A stretch of DNA of 64,000 nucleotides from Pegea sp. RAD2-039. Its lineage: Eukaryota; Chordata; Thaliacea; Salpida; Salpidae. Below, piece by piece: positions 34,326 to 47,432 of the stretch. A program made the translations under genes and the position numbers. The notes under the pieces were generated by a model. It searched no databases. It saw nothing but the letters and a program-made list of their open reading frames with translations, and was not told where the DNA came from. Each line of letters opens with the position of its first letter. Within the stretch, counting starts at the first letter, position 1. Location: NCBI GenBank assembly GCA_034620365.1, contig JAQGEQ010000091.1:62001-126000 (forward strand). Direction: 5' to 3'.

Positions 34326-37300
34326 GCAGAGAGTTGGTTAATTTCGTTTTATGTTAATTAAAAAGATCTGAAATTTTGTAGCTTCTTCATTCCTATTAAG
34401 GCTGCTTCTTACAGATATTTGCGGTACTTAATTTGTGTTTTTTCGCGTCTTAAAAGCCTGTGTTTACTCCAACCCTCTGTTTCATAGCTTCGTGTGCTAG
34501 ATTCACTCTCCTCTGCCCTTCATTATGATCATACTTTAATTTCAGCTTGTCTAATATAACATTTGTTGATAAGCGTGCAGGGTAAACCTATTTCTACATT
34601 CTCTTGTATTTAATTTGTTAAAATGGCCATCCTGTATATAAACTAGAAACTTAAAAATCATGACATCTTTCTACAACAGATTAAATATTCTTTCAAAATC
34701 TTCTATATTTAGTGTCATTTTGATCTAACATTACACATACAAAACTATCAGAAAGTATCTGTTTTGTATGAGAACCATTTTCGCTTTCTGCATCTCACCT
34801 ACGTCCACCTGTAACTTTGTTTCTTCTGGATCACTTTGTTTGGTAATCCAAACTCGAACACCAGATAAACATGTCGCTTATTTTCTCTCAACCAATCGCA
34901 GCTTTTTGGAGCTTTCTGGTGCACATAATCTTTTCCCTTTCAACATAAGAATGGTTTTATTGTTGAGACTTTAACAAAGTTTTTTTGTTTTTATTGGTTT
35001 TTTATCAATTTTTTGATATAAGTCCACAAACTATTGAATAGTGGAAACTCAATTTTATATTCTTATGATGAAATGACCGTTGATTTATTTTATGGTGATT
35101 TTTATTCTAATGACTCAAATAATGAAACTTAAATCAAATCGTGAATAAATCAAGATATTAAATAGTACAACATCCTTACATCTGATCTCAATTTTAAAAT
35201 CAGTCTTCACTCTTTTAGTAGAATCACTTTTCAGTCTAATTGATGATCAATTCAATGGTTTGTTGTTGTCATCTGTTTTCTTTTTGAACTCCGTTTGTTG
35301 TCTTCATGTAAATCGAGCATGTCGATCAAAGACAAACATTATTACAAATAAATAAAATTCATCAGTGAGTGAATCTTTCTTCGTTTCCTATTCACTTTTT
35401 TTACACTAAATATTTTAGCTACTTTTTAATATCATTGAAAACCTTGAGGCTAATGTTTAAAGTTAATAAATTTTCACTCAAATATTCAGTTTCACTTTTT
35501 TTAAACTTAATTTTTTGTTTAAAACTTTACAGCTTTAAATAGTTCAGATTTTTAAACTAAAGTAATTTTATTTCTTTTACTATTAATTAATTATTTAAAC
35601 TTGGAACTAAACTGATCAGAAACAGAACAAATATTTTAATTAAAAATCAAACTTTTTTTAAACTTATTTAATGATTTACGGATAAAGAAATTATCTTCAG
35701 AATCTTTAGTCGGAATTTATCGAAGTAATTGATGATTAGTACAGAAAAAGGTGATGTCTGTAAATAAACCAAAAAGTTGAAACATTTTTCATTAGAATCA
35801 TTTATTACTAATCTTTTAATATTTTGCTTTTCATCTCAATTTTAATTCTGCTGAGAGTAGTAAAATAATTCGACAAAAAATTGTATCAAATTGAAAGCTT
35901 GCAAAGTATTATTTAAATAAAGTTTTGATGATAAATCACCAACAAAAACCTGATCACTAATTTTTAAATAAATAAGGAAAGAAAATGTTTTAAAAAATTA
36001 TATTTTAACTTCAGTGTACTTAGGTTTTGGAATACTCTTTCAAATTCTTCACAATTTCAGTTAGAGTTTTGTTTTGCTGTTAAACGTATAAAGTCTTTAA
36101 AGAAGTTGTTAATAGAATAGTAAAAATGCTTATACAAGATCTAAAAGTATTTATTTTATAATAAAACCATCTTAATTCATCTAGAAATAATGAAAAATAG
36201 TTTTAAACAAATCAAAGCATTTTTCAATCAATTCTTTTTAAGCTGTGGATACTAAAGGTCTAATTTAATTATTTTTTTAGTCTTAACTAAGATCTACTAA
36301 GGTAGAACAATGATAAAAATATCAATCGCCAAAAAAAGTTGATATATATATAGAAAATAAAAATAACTTATCAAGTCCTTGTAGCCTTAAAAATAGATAC
36401 TTGAAGTCATGAAAATATTCAGTATTTTAGCAAACACAAAAGTAATATTAGCAAAATCAATATTCTAGAATCTTTATAAAAAGTACACTAAGCTAAGAAT
36501 TGATATCATGCTTTCTATCTTTGACTTGCTTCCTTATTCATTATATTTACACACTGAATATTTATACTTAAAACTTGTTATGTGTTACAACAACGCACTA
36601 CTTAAAACATAAATAACAAAAATTACAAGATAAAAGGTAGGAGTATGCACATAAGTTAGAAGATACTTTTTATCAACAAGAATTACAACTTTTAGATGCA
36701 GTTGATTTACATTATTATGCAAAAAAATAATGAAAAAAATCAAAAAGTAGCAAGTATAATATATCAACATAATTATTCTTTAAAAAATAAAAGTCTTATA
36801 ATTTATAGTTGATAACATTTCATCAATCAAAAAAGTACAGAAAAAGAATTTTATTTTTACTAAATCTTATGACCAAATTTTAGTTTATAAAAGTACTTAT
36901 GTAACTATATGTACTTTTATATCAACTGAGTTTAGAAATAAAATCCAAAAAATCTCTGTAATGACGCCAAATAAGCTTAAAGCCAAAAAGTTCCTATAAA
37001 ACTTTAACAGCTGTTTAAACCGATTGCAACAAAAACAAATAATTTAAAAATATTTTTATTTCTTTTAGTAATAGTCTCATTTTAATAAAATTGATATTGT
37101 TAGTAGCTGAATCAAATAAAAAAATTTTGTTTTTTCATCCTATACTTCTAATTTTTAAGTAAATATGATTTTGATGATTACTTTATTTAATTGCAGTTAA
37201 TACATTAATTTTATTTTATTCTTTTTTTTAATTATGCACAAAACTAAATATTTCAAACTTACAATTTCTGATTATCACATAAAACTTTTTATATTTTAAG

Positions 37301-37847
37301 TAGAAACAGTTTTTAACTTATCTGAAATTATTTCATCATCATATTCAATTTTATGATATAGTTGTATTTTTATTTTACTTTAAAAGTTTTATATTTCTAA
37401 AGATCAAATTGATTTGTTTAAAACAACAATTTTGTTGAAATGTGATTCTGTTTTATAAATAAATCTGATGATAATAAATATATATTAAATTTTTTTATGG
37501 CGTTTAACAAAATTGTAATTTATTTAACCTGATACTAGTTTATTTAAAATATTTATTTGAAAATTTACTGTATAGATAACTTTTTCCGCATTTCAAATTT
37601 GCTTTATAAGTTTGGTTGGTTGAGAAATATATTTTTATTTCTGAGAAGCTAATTAGATTTATTAAAAGGTAAAATAAATATAATATTAAAAAAAATAACT
37701 AGTTAAAATAATAATAGTATTTTCATGATTATTTTATGATTATGTTCATCTATTTTAAAAAATTAATAAAAATAATTATTATTAAGTTCTGTTTAAATAG
37801 GTAATCATTATATTTAAGGTTTTGATTGTAATTAATTTGATTGTATC
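34326..37847. other. 3'UTR of the CHD gene and spacer before STK19
   Basis: The first 650 nt after the CHD stop are less AT-rich than the rest and are probably 3'UTR. AATAAA at 35351-35356 is one candidate poly(A) signal. Beyond about 35.4 kb the DNA is plain AT-rich spacer. The small open frame at 34768-34974 shows no family resemblance. A short acceptor-like TATTTAAG near 37,818 lies about 30 nt before the STK19 start. Confidence 0.5.
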
Positions 37848-38612
37848 ATGACTAAAAGATTGAATGATTGGAGTTCTTTACCTCATCAAAATAAGAAAAA
37901 CAAAATTACTTTAAATTCTAAAACATTATTACCAAAATTTCCTAAAGAAACTGAACTTGAAGATATCATTTCTCAAATTTATGATTTATATAAATTATAT
38001 GGAAAGGCAAAAAAACTTCCAAAAGTTATTTTGAAAAGTCAATTATATGCTTCTATGGAAAACAGAACTAATGTAGACAAAGAAATGAAAAATGCAATTT
38101 TTAAGGGAAAAATAAGAATGTTTCATACAAACCTTGGGTCCGATCAATACTTTATCATGTTGAAAAAAGATTATTTAACTTTTATTAATTTACTATATGC
38201 TAGTGAAAAACTACCCAAAACAATTGATAAGTTTATGAATGATATTATTCCAAATTATTCTGATCTAAGTATAAGCAAAGAAATTTTGATTACCAAACAT
38301 CACTTTAAAGATAGTCAAGTCACTGAATTAATTAAATTTGGTCTTTTAACTGTGAAAGATTTCAATCACTGGTGGTTTTCTATTCCAAATTTTGGTAGCT
38401 TTATAAAAGACTTTAAATTAGGCTCAGATGCAATTATAAAAATAATTAAAAAAACTAAGCATCATGAATTAAATATAAATGATTTATATGCTCGTAAAAT
38501 ACCTTCTGCAATAAAGTTTGGTTTCAGCTATCACCTTCTTGACTTGATTGGTTCTGATAAACTTGTTTCTGTTAAAACTGTTATGGGAGAAGTTTTACGT
38601 TTAGCTAAATAG
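37848..38612 (+). CDS. STK19: STK19 (G11) winged-helix DNA-binding protein
   Basis: An intronless frame of 254 residues, the usual length of STK19. It aligns by eye with human STK19: KSQLYASMENRTNVDKEM corresponds to the RSQLYSLVPDRTxVD block, FGLLTVKDFNHWWFSIPNFG to AGVLTVRDxGSWWLAVPGAG, and FGFSYHLLDLIGSDKLV to LGLTYHVHDLIGAQLV near the C-terminus. Despite its name, the protein is now regarded as a nuclear tandem winged-helix DNA-binding protein rather than a kinase, with a role in transcription-coupled nucleotide excision repair. The N-terminus has a short K-rich stretch (NKKNKITLNSK), a possible nuclear signal. The ATG at 37848 is the first in frame. PIGX follows on the same strand about 200 nt later, so the two may share a transcript. 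Confidence 0.9.
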   Translation: MTKRLNDWSSLPHQNKKNKITLNSKTLLPKFPKETELEDIISQIYDLYKLYGKAKKLPKVILKSQLYASMENRTNVDKEMKNAIFKGKIRMFHTNLGSDQYFIMLKKDYLTFINLLYASEKLPKTIDKFMNDIIPNYSDLSISKEILITKHHFKDSQVTELIKFGLLTVKDFNHWWFSIPNFGSFIKDFKLGSDAIIKIIKKTKHHELNINDLYARKIPSAIKFGFSYHLLDLIGSDKLVSVKTVMGEVLRLAK

Positions 38613-38784
38613 ATTTTTTGTTGATAAATGAATAAATATTATAGTTATTTGATTTTTCATTCTTATATATTTATTTCTGTATATTAATGTATGTTTTTCA
38701 TGTTACAATTATTCAGTTTATTTTATAATATAAACTTTGAGTTTATTTGAGTATCAAAAGTAATGTTTTAGATTTACTTTATTT

Positions 38785-38798
38785 TGTTGTATTTCCAG
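38785..38798 (+). promoter_or_regulatory. 3' splice acceptor just before PIGX
   Basis: The T-rich tract TTTGTTGTATTTCCAG ends at 38798, 21 nt before the PIGX ATG and 186 nt after the STK19 stop. No upstream donor is obvious in the short intergenic gap. It could serve trans-splicing of a downstream operon gene, or an intron whose donor lies in or before STK19. Confidence 0.45.
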
Positions 38799-38819
38799 AT
38801 ATTATTATCAACTTATATA

Positions 38820-39743
38820 ATGTCTTCTTTTTTGCATTGGATAATTTTTCACATTTTAATATACAAAACTGTTTATTGTGAGAATTTATTTCCATATCTT
38901 TGTAGTAAATTTAGTAACTTTGATAATTTAGTTACTAGTATCCAAGACATTAAACCAAAGTTTGATACTCCTACTTTAAATGACAGAAGACAACAACCTT
39001 GGAAACCATCTAACTTTGGTTGTGGATTTTCATCAAAATTAGATGAATTAAGTATCAAGAAGTTGTTTGTAAACAGAACAGTTACAGGAACAGGAATGCA
39101 TCGACATATTTCTTCTTGTTTTAATTTTGATAATTTGTTTATTAATTTAGTAAAAGATATTTGTTGGGTAATGATTGAAGAAAAGATATCATCTTCATTT
39201 TTTGTTGATATCTATCAACTTGAAAGATCAAAGACACAGTTTTACTTTGAGGAGTATATCGATATTGAAAAACCTGAATATCAATCAACAAATCATACTC
39301 TGTTGATATTTGTCCCTATTTCATCATCAAATTCATGTAATGCTGAAACAAACATTGATTGGCATATTAGATATCATAAACCTTCAATTGATTCTCATGT
39401 CAACCTAAACCTACCAAAGCCAAAAATTTATATATTTTGTAATTCATCAAAACTAGATACAAATGATAATTGCACTGAAAGTTTATGTCATATAAACAAA
39501 AATATCAGTAGTATTTCACCTTGTCCACTATTTAGTTCTAGTTTAAATAACTTTCTCTGTAATTGGTTACAATTGACAGATGTACGCATTCAAGATGTTC
39601 AATTTACTTGGCCGGTTGGTAATCCTAATCATAAAACAATAGTAGTAGTGTTTACATTAACTGTAATAACCTTAGGTATGTTTATAATTGTTTTAAAAAG
39701 CTTATTAACCAACAACAATAAAAAAAGAAACCATAATGATTGA
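38820..39743 (+). CDS. PIGX: PIGX, ER subunit of GPI mannosyltransferase I
   Basis: An intronless frame of 307 residues from the ATG at 38820; the frame is open further upstream but only via a TTG. The N-terminus MSSFLHWIIFHILIYKTVYC is a signal peptide and TIVVVFTLTVITLGMFIIVL near the C-terminus is a single membrane span followed by a short cytosolic basic tail: a type I ER membrane protein. Family marks of PIG-X/PBN1 include TGMHRHI, FVDIYQLERSK, DIEKPEYQSTNHTLL, WHIRYHKPS and FTWPVGNP. Several N-x-S/T sites fit a lumenal domain. PIGX stabilises PIGM, which adds the first mannose to GPI precursors. The gene is convergent with the CEP63-like gene downstream. Confidence 0.9.
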   Translation: MSSFLHWIIFHILIYKTVYCENLFPYLCSKFSNFDNLVTSIQDIKPKFDTPTLNDRRQQPWKPSNFGCGFSSKLDELSIKKLFVNRTVTGTGMHRHISSCFNFDNLFINLVKDICWVMIEEKISSSFFVDIYQLERSKTQFYFEEYIDIEKPEYQSTNHTLLIFVPISSSNSCNAETNIDWHIRYHKPSIDSHVNLNLPKPKIYIFCNSSKLDTNDNCTESLCHINKNISSISPCPLFSSSLNNFLCNWLQLTDVRIQDVQFTWPVGNPNHKTIVVVFTLTVITLGMFIIVLKSLLTNNNKKRNHND

Positions 39744-40407
39744 TTATAGTGATTTAAAAAGCCTTAGTATTTTTTAAAATCATAACTACACAGGTGTTAA
39801 GTTACTTTCATATAAGCAACGCTCAGCAGTATTGAAAATCCTCAAAAAATATCCTTGTTGTGTGCGATTTTTTTAATTGTTTTATATGGAATTCAAACTA
39901 AGGTTCTTTCGTACTTAAAATAAATAATTTTTTTTAAACTGTTGTGTTCTGATTAGCTATGAAGCCAGATGTAGTAGATCCTTTTTAACTTTTGTTGTAT
40001 ATTTAACCTTCAAGCAAATTCAGACATTTGGTTCATTTATCAATTTGCTTTCTCTACAAGTAAATTTATTCTTTTAAATGTTGTAAAACTGATACTATCT
40101 ACAAAATGATTAACGTCACTGAGAAGTTGTTCCTTTAGTCATTTAAGTTATTTAAGATTTCTGTTTTATGACTTTTTTATAAACAATTCAAAATTTGTTG
40201 GTTATTTTACATTTACAAAAATTAAACTAAAAGCTAAATTTTAAAAAGTTCAAAGAATTTGACTAAAATATTTGTAAGAAACAATTTAGTTAACAGATTC
40301 AACAATTCGACATTTTTATTCACAGTTTTGAGAGATTGTTTCAAAGTAATCTCTTTAGTAAACCAAAATTATAAAAAAAAATGATTTGAAAAAGTTCTTT
40401 CCAGAAG
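39744..40407. other. Convergent 3' spacer between PIGX and the CEP63-like gene
   Basis: 664 bp between two stop codons on opposite strands. AATAAA at 39919-39924 (+) could end PIGX transcripts, and TTTATT at 40315-40320 (AATAAA on the minus strand) could end the CEP63-like transcript. Nothing else is visible. Confidence 0.5.
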
Positions 40408-43400
40408 TCACGTTTCACCAAAGTATCTTTGAATAGTGCTGTTCATCGTACTTTTCAAATCTTCAATATTTCTTTTAATATTGTTTTCTAAATCATTGGT
40501 TCGAATTCTATCTTCCATTAAATACTTACGAATAAAGTCTTGATCTTCATCATACCTTGCACTTACATCTAGTTGCATCGATTTATCCACGTTGTCATGG
40601 AAACCGATTGATTCAAGAAACTCTCGCGTAGGAGTAGGAGTACGTAGATGTCGTAACATCATATTATCATTAGATGAAGTGTTAGTAACAAACAAAGGTA
40701 AATCATCATCTTCAATTGATCTTCTCTGAGAGCTCTCAACTTGTTTTTCACTTTTATCACCTTCTTTCATTCTTTCCAACATCTTTAATGTTGAAATCTG
40801 TAATCAATTCGTTGGTTGACTTATTTAGATCCATGTTGGTTGTCACCTGGTTATGTAGTTGTTGGTTTTCTTTTGTGAGTGCCTTATGAGTGCTTTCATA
40901 TCCTTGTTTAAATTCAATTAAACTTCGTTCGACTTCATTTAAAGAGCTGTAAATGAAATTGAAAGTTTTTTTCACAAACTGGATTGCCTCATCACTAACT
41001 TGTCACTGGTTTTTCGGCCACTTTTGTTCTGTTTCTTTAAAGCACTTTGTAAATCTCGAACAGCACTTTGAAGCTCTTGGTTTAATAAATCTCTTTTCTT
41101 TGCCTCTTCGTCTAACCGGAGCTCGATATCAGCACAAGCTTTACTTATTTGATTAACTTCATTATTTATCGAATTTTCTGAAGGTTTTTTTTGGTTCCAA
41201 CTTTTCATGAGTTTATTCACTTCCATCTAAAAATACATTTTATTTCATCAACTCTAAAATTGAAATTTAGATAAATTATGAGTTTAGTAACTAATAGTTG
41301 AGTAGAATCAGTAGCATCTGAGTGATTGTAGGAATCAATTTCAATTTACTTTGATATATTCTAGCTGGGTTGAATGAGAGGTTTCCATGGATTTCAACTT
41401 ATCATTCATAGCTTGAATTTCTTGGTTTAAAATTCCAATCTAAAAGATTTCAGTGATTTTTTATTCTTAAAAAAACTAAATAACAAACTTGTAAATTATC
41501 AGAACGGTTTAATAAACGAGCTGCTAAACAGTCAGAACCATTCTTTGATCTGTTAAGCTGCCCTTCCAAAAATAACATCTGTTCTTTCATTGATGCTTCA
41601 GAGATTTTCACATTAGATAAACTCTCTTCTAACTGAGTAATTTTCTTCTCATAATTCATCTTTTCTGAGATCCCTCTTTTACGATTCTACAAATTTGAAG
41701 AAAAGTTATCAACTATTGAACAAGTTGTTAGAGAGATTGATTAACCTCAATATCATGTAGCTGATTTTCTTTATTTTTTATTTTTGAAATGATTTCTGTA
41801 TTTTCATCACTTAATTCTATGATTCGTTCTTTTAAAATCTTTATTTCTTCATCTCGAATTTCAAGAAATTCTTTTAACTTCAAATTCTCTTCTTCTAAAG
41901 CCTTCATCTGTAACTAAATCGATAAATTTATTGATATAAAAACAAACAATCTCAAAAACAAACAAGTCAAACACCAACTTGTGTCTGTAAGCTTATTTTT
42001 ATAGTTTTAATTGCAATATACAGGGAGTTAAGGAGAGTGAATCTACTCAAATAACTCTTATATATATTTTGAATCATATCAGCTTTGATGAGAATCTACT
42101 TGCTGTAGTACTAGAAGAAGTTGAACTCTCTCACCTGACTTTCATCACTTTTATTTATTTCTTTTACGTATGTCTTGTGCTTGCTTTTAATATTGTAACA
42201 AGCGTTTTCTGCTTCACGTAATCTTTTATGAAGAGTTTTTATTTCATTTTCTTGCTGCTGGATGAGATCTTTATCACTTCCAAGTTCGTATTCTAACTTT
42301 CTAATCAGAGTTTGACTTTCACCTGCATCAATTATTTGTAATATTCTTTTTAAGAGCAAACACAAGTTTTATAAGTAAATGTGTTAGATAGAAACCTTTA
42401 AAAACTTTTAAAAATAATTTTGCAGCTTTAAAGTTAATAAAAATTTTAGATAAAATATAGATAATAAGTTATGAAATTCACAATATTATTTTGGAAGTTG
42501 CAACAATTATTTGTGTCTGCCATATAATAATTATAATAACAATAAATGTGTTACTCTACCAACAATAGAATAACATCTAATCATAGTAAAAAAATTAACT
42601 ATTAAATAATTAAAAAGTCATATTTTATCTATGATGAAATTATTGATTTTAACAAGATATTTTCACAAACTTTCTAATTTTTCTTTGTAGCTTTTTAAAT
42701 GTTGTAATTCTTTTCTGGATTGACTTAAATCTTGTTGGCATTTTTCATAATTGTTGTGCAAAGTTTGCTTTTGCCTTTCCATACATTCAATTTTGTTTTT
42801 CAGCAACCTTTTACTACAAACAAAAACAGATTTCTATTATGCATAGAATAAGGTTTCGTCAAAACAATTTTTTTAATGATTTAAAGTGAAAATAAACAAT
42901 TGTTCTGAAATTAAAAACTTTTAATAGAAAAACGACAAACCTGACTTCTATCTCACTAAACTCTTTATTATATTTAGCAACTTCAAATCTTTTTTCATTC
43001 AACTCAGCTTGTAATTCATCAATTTCTGCATGAAGTTCTTTCTCTCGAGAAGAATTTAATTTACTCTTTTTAGAACAACGTTCCGCCATTTGCTGGTGGG
43101 TTTCCTAAAAAATTATTTCCAACTTTCAATAGACATGTGATTATGTAAACAAATACTTACTCGAAGCTTATATAACTGAGATTTTAAACCATTGATTTCA
43201 TTTTCAAATTGTTTAGTCGCTCTTTTATCATTATTTTGTAGCCTTTCAGTTAAATCTTCAATTTCTTGTTGTTTGTTTTTAAGAAGAGTCCTTTAAAGTA
43301 TTATGGAAATAGTAAAATGATGATACAGCAAAAATACTTCGTTTAAAAAGATAACTTGAATAAGTTACCTCATATTTTGAAGTTCATCTTTAGCTGATAA

Positions 43401-44135
43401 AAGATTATTTTCCCATTCCTCTTTTTTTTGTTGTACCTGTCAAAGAATATCTTTAATAAATTTCATAAAGAAAACTATAAAATCGAATCTTTCAAAGTTT
43501 AAAAAAGAAACCATTTCTTTTTAAAAATCAACTATGAATTCAAAAACTATTTTTGTATACTAAACATAAACTAGAGATTGTAAACTGGAGATTTATTTAC
43601 AAGATAATTTAGATTATTACTTTAAATTTACAATTTTTATCAAAAAAAAAACTAAAATCTTTAAATATAAAGATAACATAGTATATATATTAGTATAAAA
43701 TATTGAATATAAAATGTAAATAGAAATATTTTAGACTCAAATTTTATTAAAATCTTAATAGTCTATCAAACAGATAAACTTTGTAAAACATTTATAACAA
43801 AATATTTTATAAAAAAACTAAAAAATATTTGACAATTAATAACTAATTAAGAAATAATTATTAAAAAAAATAAACATTTTAATAAAGTTTAAATTTAGTA
43901 TTTGAAATTAGTTCAAAACAAATAATTTCTAAATACTTAAATAACTAAAAACGTAGAAATAAAAAAAAACATAAAATATATAAATAATTATAAATAATAT
44001 TAAGATAAATACTCAATAGTTAAATACCAAAATATTCATTTTTTCCATCAACTCTTTTAGTTCAGGTGCAACATCGTTATATGAAAACCCATTAACATCA
44101 AACTGTTGCAAGCAATCAATAAAATTCATGTCCAT
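40408..44135 (-). CDS. CEP63: CEP63/DEUP1-like centrosomal coiled-coil protein, 12 exons
   Basis: Minus-strand exons, 5' to 3': 44135-44028, 43436-43369, 43290-43161, 43104-42941, 42807-42671, 42322-42135, 41907-41746, 41686-41489, 41439-41350, 41226-41000, 40946-40847 and 40797-40408. Phases agree and give about 653 residues, close to human CEP63 (about 700). Nearly all is predicted coiled coil. The N-terminal ELKELMEKMNILVQQKKEEW matches the conserved CEP63/DEUP1 start ([20 protein letters not shown] in human CEP63), and the end (FLESIGFHDN...YLMEDRIRTNDLENNIKRNI) resembles the C-terminal helix that binds CEP152. CEP63 works in centriole duplication. Generic coiled-coil similarity is a risk, so the name rests mainly on the N-terminal block. 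Two introns (53 and 49 nt) are needed near the 3' end to restore frame. Confidence 0.65.
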
Positions 44136-44162
44136 ACTTAAACTCAAACGAAATCGTTATGA

Positions 44163-47100
44163 CTGAAAAAAAAACTATAACAGAACTGAAAAGACAGATT
44201 GAAATAAGTAAACGTACACACATAAACTGACAAATGTTAAAGACGGCCGTTAAACTGTAAATACTTTTGAAATTAGGGGATTTCCCTTATACAGCAACAA
44301 CAATTAAAAAATGCTTACAAACTCCAAGCACTGAGGTTTTAATCCTCAGCTTCTAGTTGAATAAACCAAAGTAGCATAAATTGGAAAATCCTATTAAATT
44401 AAAAATTGAAATATAATTAAACGACTGTAATCACAAGAACAAGTAAAAATATAGCTTACTTTCTACAGTAGGTACTCCAAAGTCAAAATAACTCGTAAGG
44501 TTAAGGTATTAAATAACTAGCAAAAGAGCTTTTTGCTACTTAACCAAGTTTATCAAATTTACTCAGATAAGTATGTTTTATATCCGATGCATTTCAATCA
44601 AAAATCTTTTGTAGTTTTAGATATATAAAAGTAATCTCCAAAGCATTAAGACTAAGTGTAAGATGCAGTTCATATTTGAATACGTATCATATAAAAAACA
44701 ATTTTTTTACAAAATCAAAGTAATTAATTGATTTAATTTATATTAATCTAAAAAATAATAGCACAAGGAAGAAAAGTATTAGTTAAGTAAGTGTTTTATA
44801 CTAGAGAGGTCCGAAGACAAGCAAACTATTTTTAAATCAATCGTTTACGAGTTGAAACAGTAAGTATCTAAGTTTGTAAAGTAGGCTAGTATACAATTAA
44901 AATTTACAAGTAACAACTTTACAATCTACTTGTAGTTAAATGCATTCTAAAATTTATAGCAATTCAACACTAAAAAAATTTCAATTTCTAAAATTTGTTA
45001 AAAAATATATTTATCAAATGAACAATTAATTAAACATAAGCCCTTTTTAAAAAGTTAGATGAGTTTCAACATTGCAAGCTAAAATTTATTAATAGATCCA
45101 ACAGTACTTATCATTTAATCGAAAAATAATAATAATTAAACAGATTAAATATATTCGAGAATGTGTTTTTATATTTTAACGCTTTCTGAAAGGTAGTTTT
45201 CTAAAAAAAATTTACCTATTTTTGTATTTTTTTAGATTGTTATAACAATTCAAATAATCGTTTGAATATAAATATTTTGTCATTCTTAAGCAAATAACAA
45301 GTCGCCAAGATTTTGTCATTTGTGAAATTATTCGATAAGCTAGCTGATACTGTTCCTTTGATGATTAATTTGATGATTGCCAAGGCAAAGTATCTAGTCC
45401 GTTAGTTTTTCATTTGTTGTTTACTTTGAAAATCGCTTTTAGTAATAAACTGGTTGTTATTTGTGAATAACAAGTTTGATTTTAAACTGTGTAATATATA
45501 GAGCAGTGAAAGTTATTTCATCCAATTAACGTCGTCGGTACAAATGTTTACATTGATTAATATTTGCTGAAATCTAAGTTATATATGATAAACTTTACTG
45601 CTTCTTTTTCTACTACTTTTTAAGTTTAACAAATTGGTTTTTGTTTGTTTAAAATTCGATTATTCAGATCTTCAGTTCGTAAATCACAATTTGGTTATAA
45701 TTTTCGTCATTGCTTACATTTAGCAAGTTTGTGCATCATCAACATTCTATTTATAATGATAAAATGTATAGCTTGCTATGTCATTACAATGTTTTCGAAT
45801 CTATTTTTATTCAATACTTTGATAAATTTCTAAAAATTTTTGGTTCATTAATCAATAAATATTTTGACTGAATAATTTTTACAAATATCATATTCATGTC
45901 TTTTGGCTAACTAAGATAGATTAACGTTAAACTGGAAACTAAACCTATCAGAGTTTTCAACCTGTTCTTCAGTTTTTATTCCTTTTCAATCGCCTTAATT
46001 CTCAGCAAACTTAACAAGATTTATGTCTCTTAATTTCTTGTATTGTTCTGAAGAACTGTATCCTGATAATAATGTTTTGTTAATTAATGTTCATTTTTTA
46101 AGAAAGGTGCTGAAATTTGTTCTTAACTTCAACTTTTAAATACTTCAATAGTTTCAATGTCACATATTCATATAGCTTACTTTTTATTTATCAATAATGC
46201 CAAGTAATAAAATTATTCTAATTGATTTTGCATAACTAGGTTTGGTACTTTAACCTGTAAGCACTTCTCAACTTTTTAGTATAAGATTTAAGTCTAGTAA
46301 ACGATGTAGAGGACTCGCCTGCTTTGTCTATCTTGCAACTATAATCATAAATAATTTTAAGCAAATTTCTAATAAAAATTTAGTTTTATATGAGATCTAC
46401 TTAAGGAGCTTAGAAAAATTATTTCCAGATGAAGTAAATTAATATTAATTTTCCAAAAGTTGATCTTTCATAAGATGTTTTCTAAAACTTTCTGTATTTT
46501 AGAAAAATTAAAATAAATAATAAATTGCTAAGCGAAATTTAAACTAAATTTAAGTTGAAAGATTTTGCTGATTTTCGTAAAAATGTTCAAATTGTTGAGA
46601 AAGTTTCTTACAAGTAGTTTTGTGTATACAAGATTATTCTAAAAGAGAAAAAAAAGCACTGATAAAAGTAATCTTTCAAGATATTTCATAGTCTCAAAAA
46701 TTGATTTATCTAAAATTATAGATTACATAAAAAATCATAGAAATTGTTCTAATATATTTGAAGTAATTGGAACTGACACTAAAATATATGTTTTAATTAC
46801 AAATAAATCAGTATATGACCAGTAATAGCAAATAAACATATCAGTAATGGTGTAATGAAAGACATGTTTAACTCAAATACTAGTTGATGCTTCTTTAGCT
46901 TTAATTAAATATTTGTAAACACCAAACATAGGTAGTTAAACTTTGATTTATTTATCTTATTGACAAAGGAAAAGCACTTATACACTAAGTAATTATTGAT
47001 AGTGATTTAAAGCAAAAAAATATTTGACTTTAAATGGGTAAATTTAAATGTTATAAATCTGGTGAATAAGCTTCTAAATCATCTCATTATATTAAACTGT

Positions 47101-47432
47101 AATTATAGGTTTTCTTTTATTAATATTTTAGTGTTTTCCATCAATATTACTGTTTAAAAAATAATAATGATGAAAACTCTATTATAAATGTTTAAATCTT
47201 TTTTAGTTATTCATTAAGCTGAACGGTTTTTTGCATAATCAAAAATAAATATTACTACAAAACAAAAACAAAAAGTAGTTTTTCTGTAATCTGATTATAT
47301 TGATTTAGTACAATCATATGATTTTATCGAAAATTGACGTCATCGATAATTAACAAAAGTTCAACTAAAATATTATCTACAAATATTTTTTTATAGAGGG
47401 TTAGATTAAATTTATCAATATCATGGAAGCAA
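44163..47432. other. Upstream flank of the CEP63-like gene and AT-rich spacer
   Basis: On the minus strand a T-rich acceptor (TTTTTTTTTCAG) ends at 44163, 27 nt before the CEP63-like ATG. Upstream (44,200-44,300) is a slightly GC-richer patch including GACGGCCGTT, possibly promoter. The rest is AT-rich and holds no gene I can support. A TGACGTCA palindrome lies at 47335-47342. Confidence 0.45.

Noticed and set aside
34768..34974. A 68-codon ORF after the CHD stop.
   Set aside because: No similarity or splice context; it lies in probable 3'UTR.
38784..38819. An upstream start for PIGX.
   Set aside because: The only upstream in-frame start is TTG and the stretch contains the splice acceptor; ATG 38820 begins a clean signal peptide.
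40979..41000. A 17- or 21-nt intron in the CEP63-like gene, which would be exceptionally short.
   Set aside because: The 21-nt version leads to a stop, and a normal 53-nt intron (40947-40999) restores the frame with better signals.
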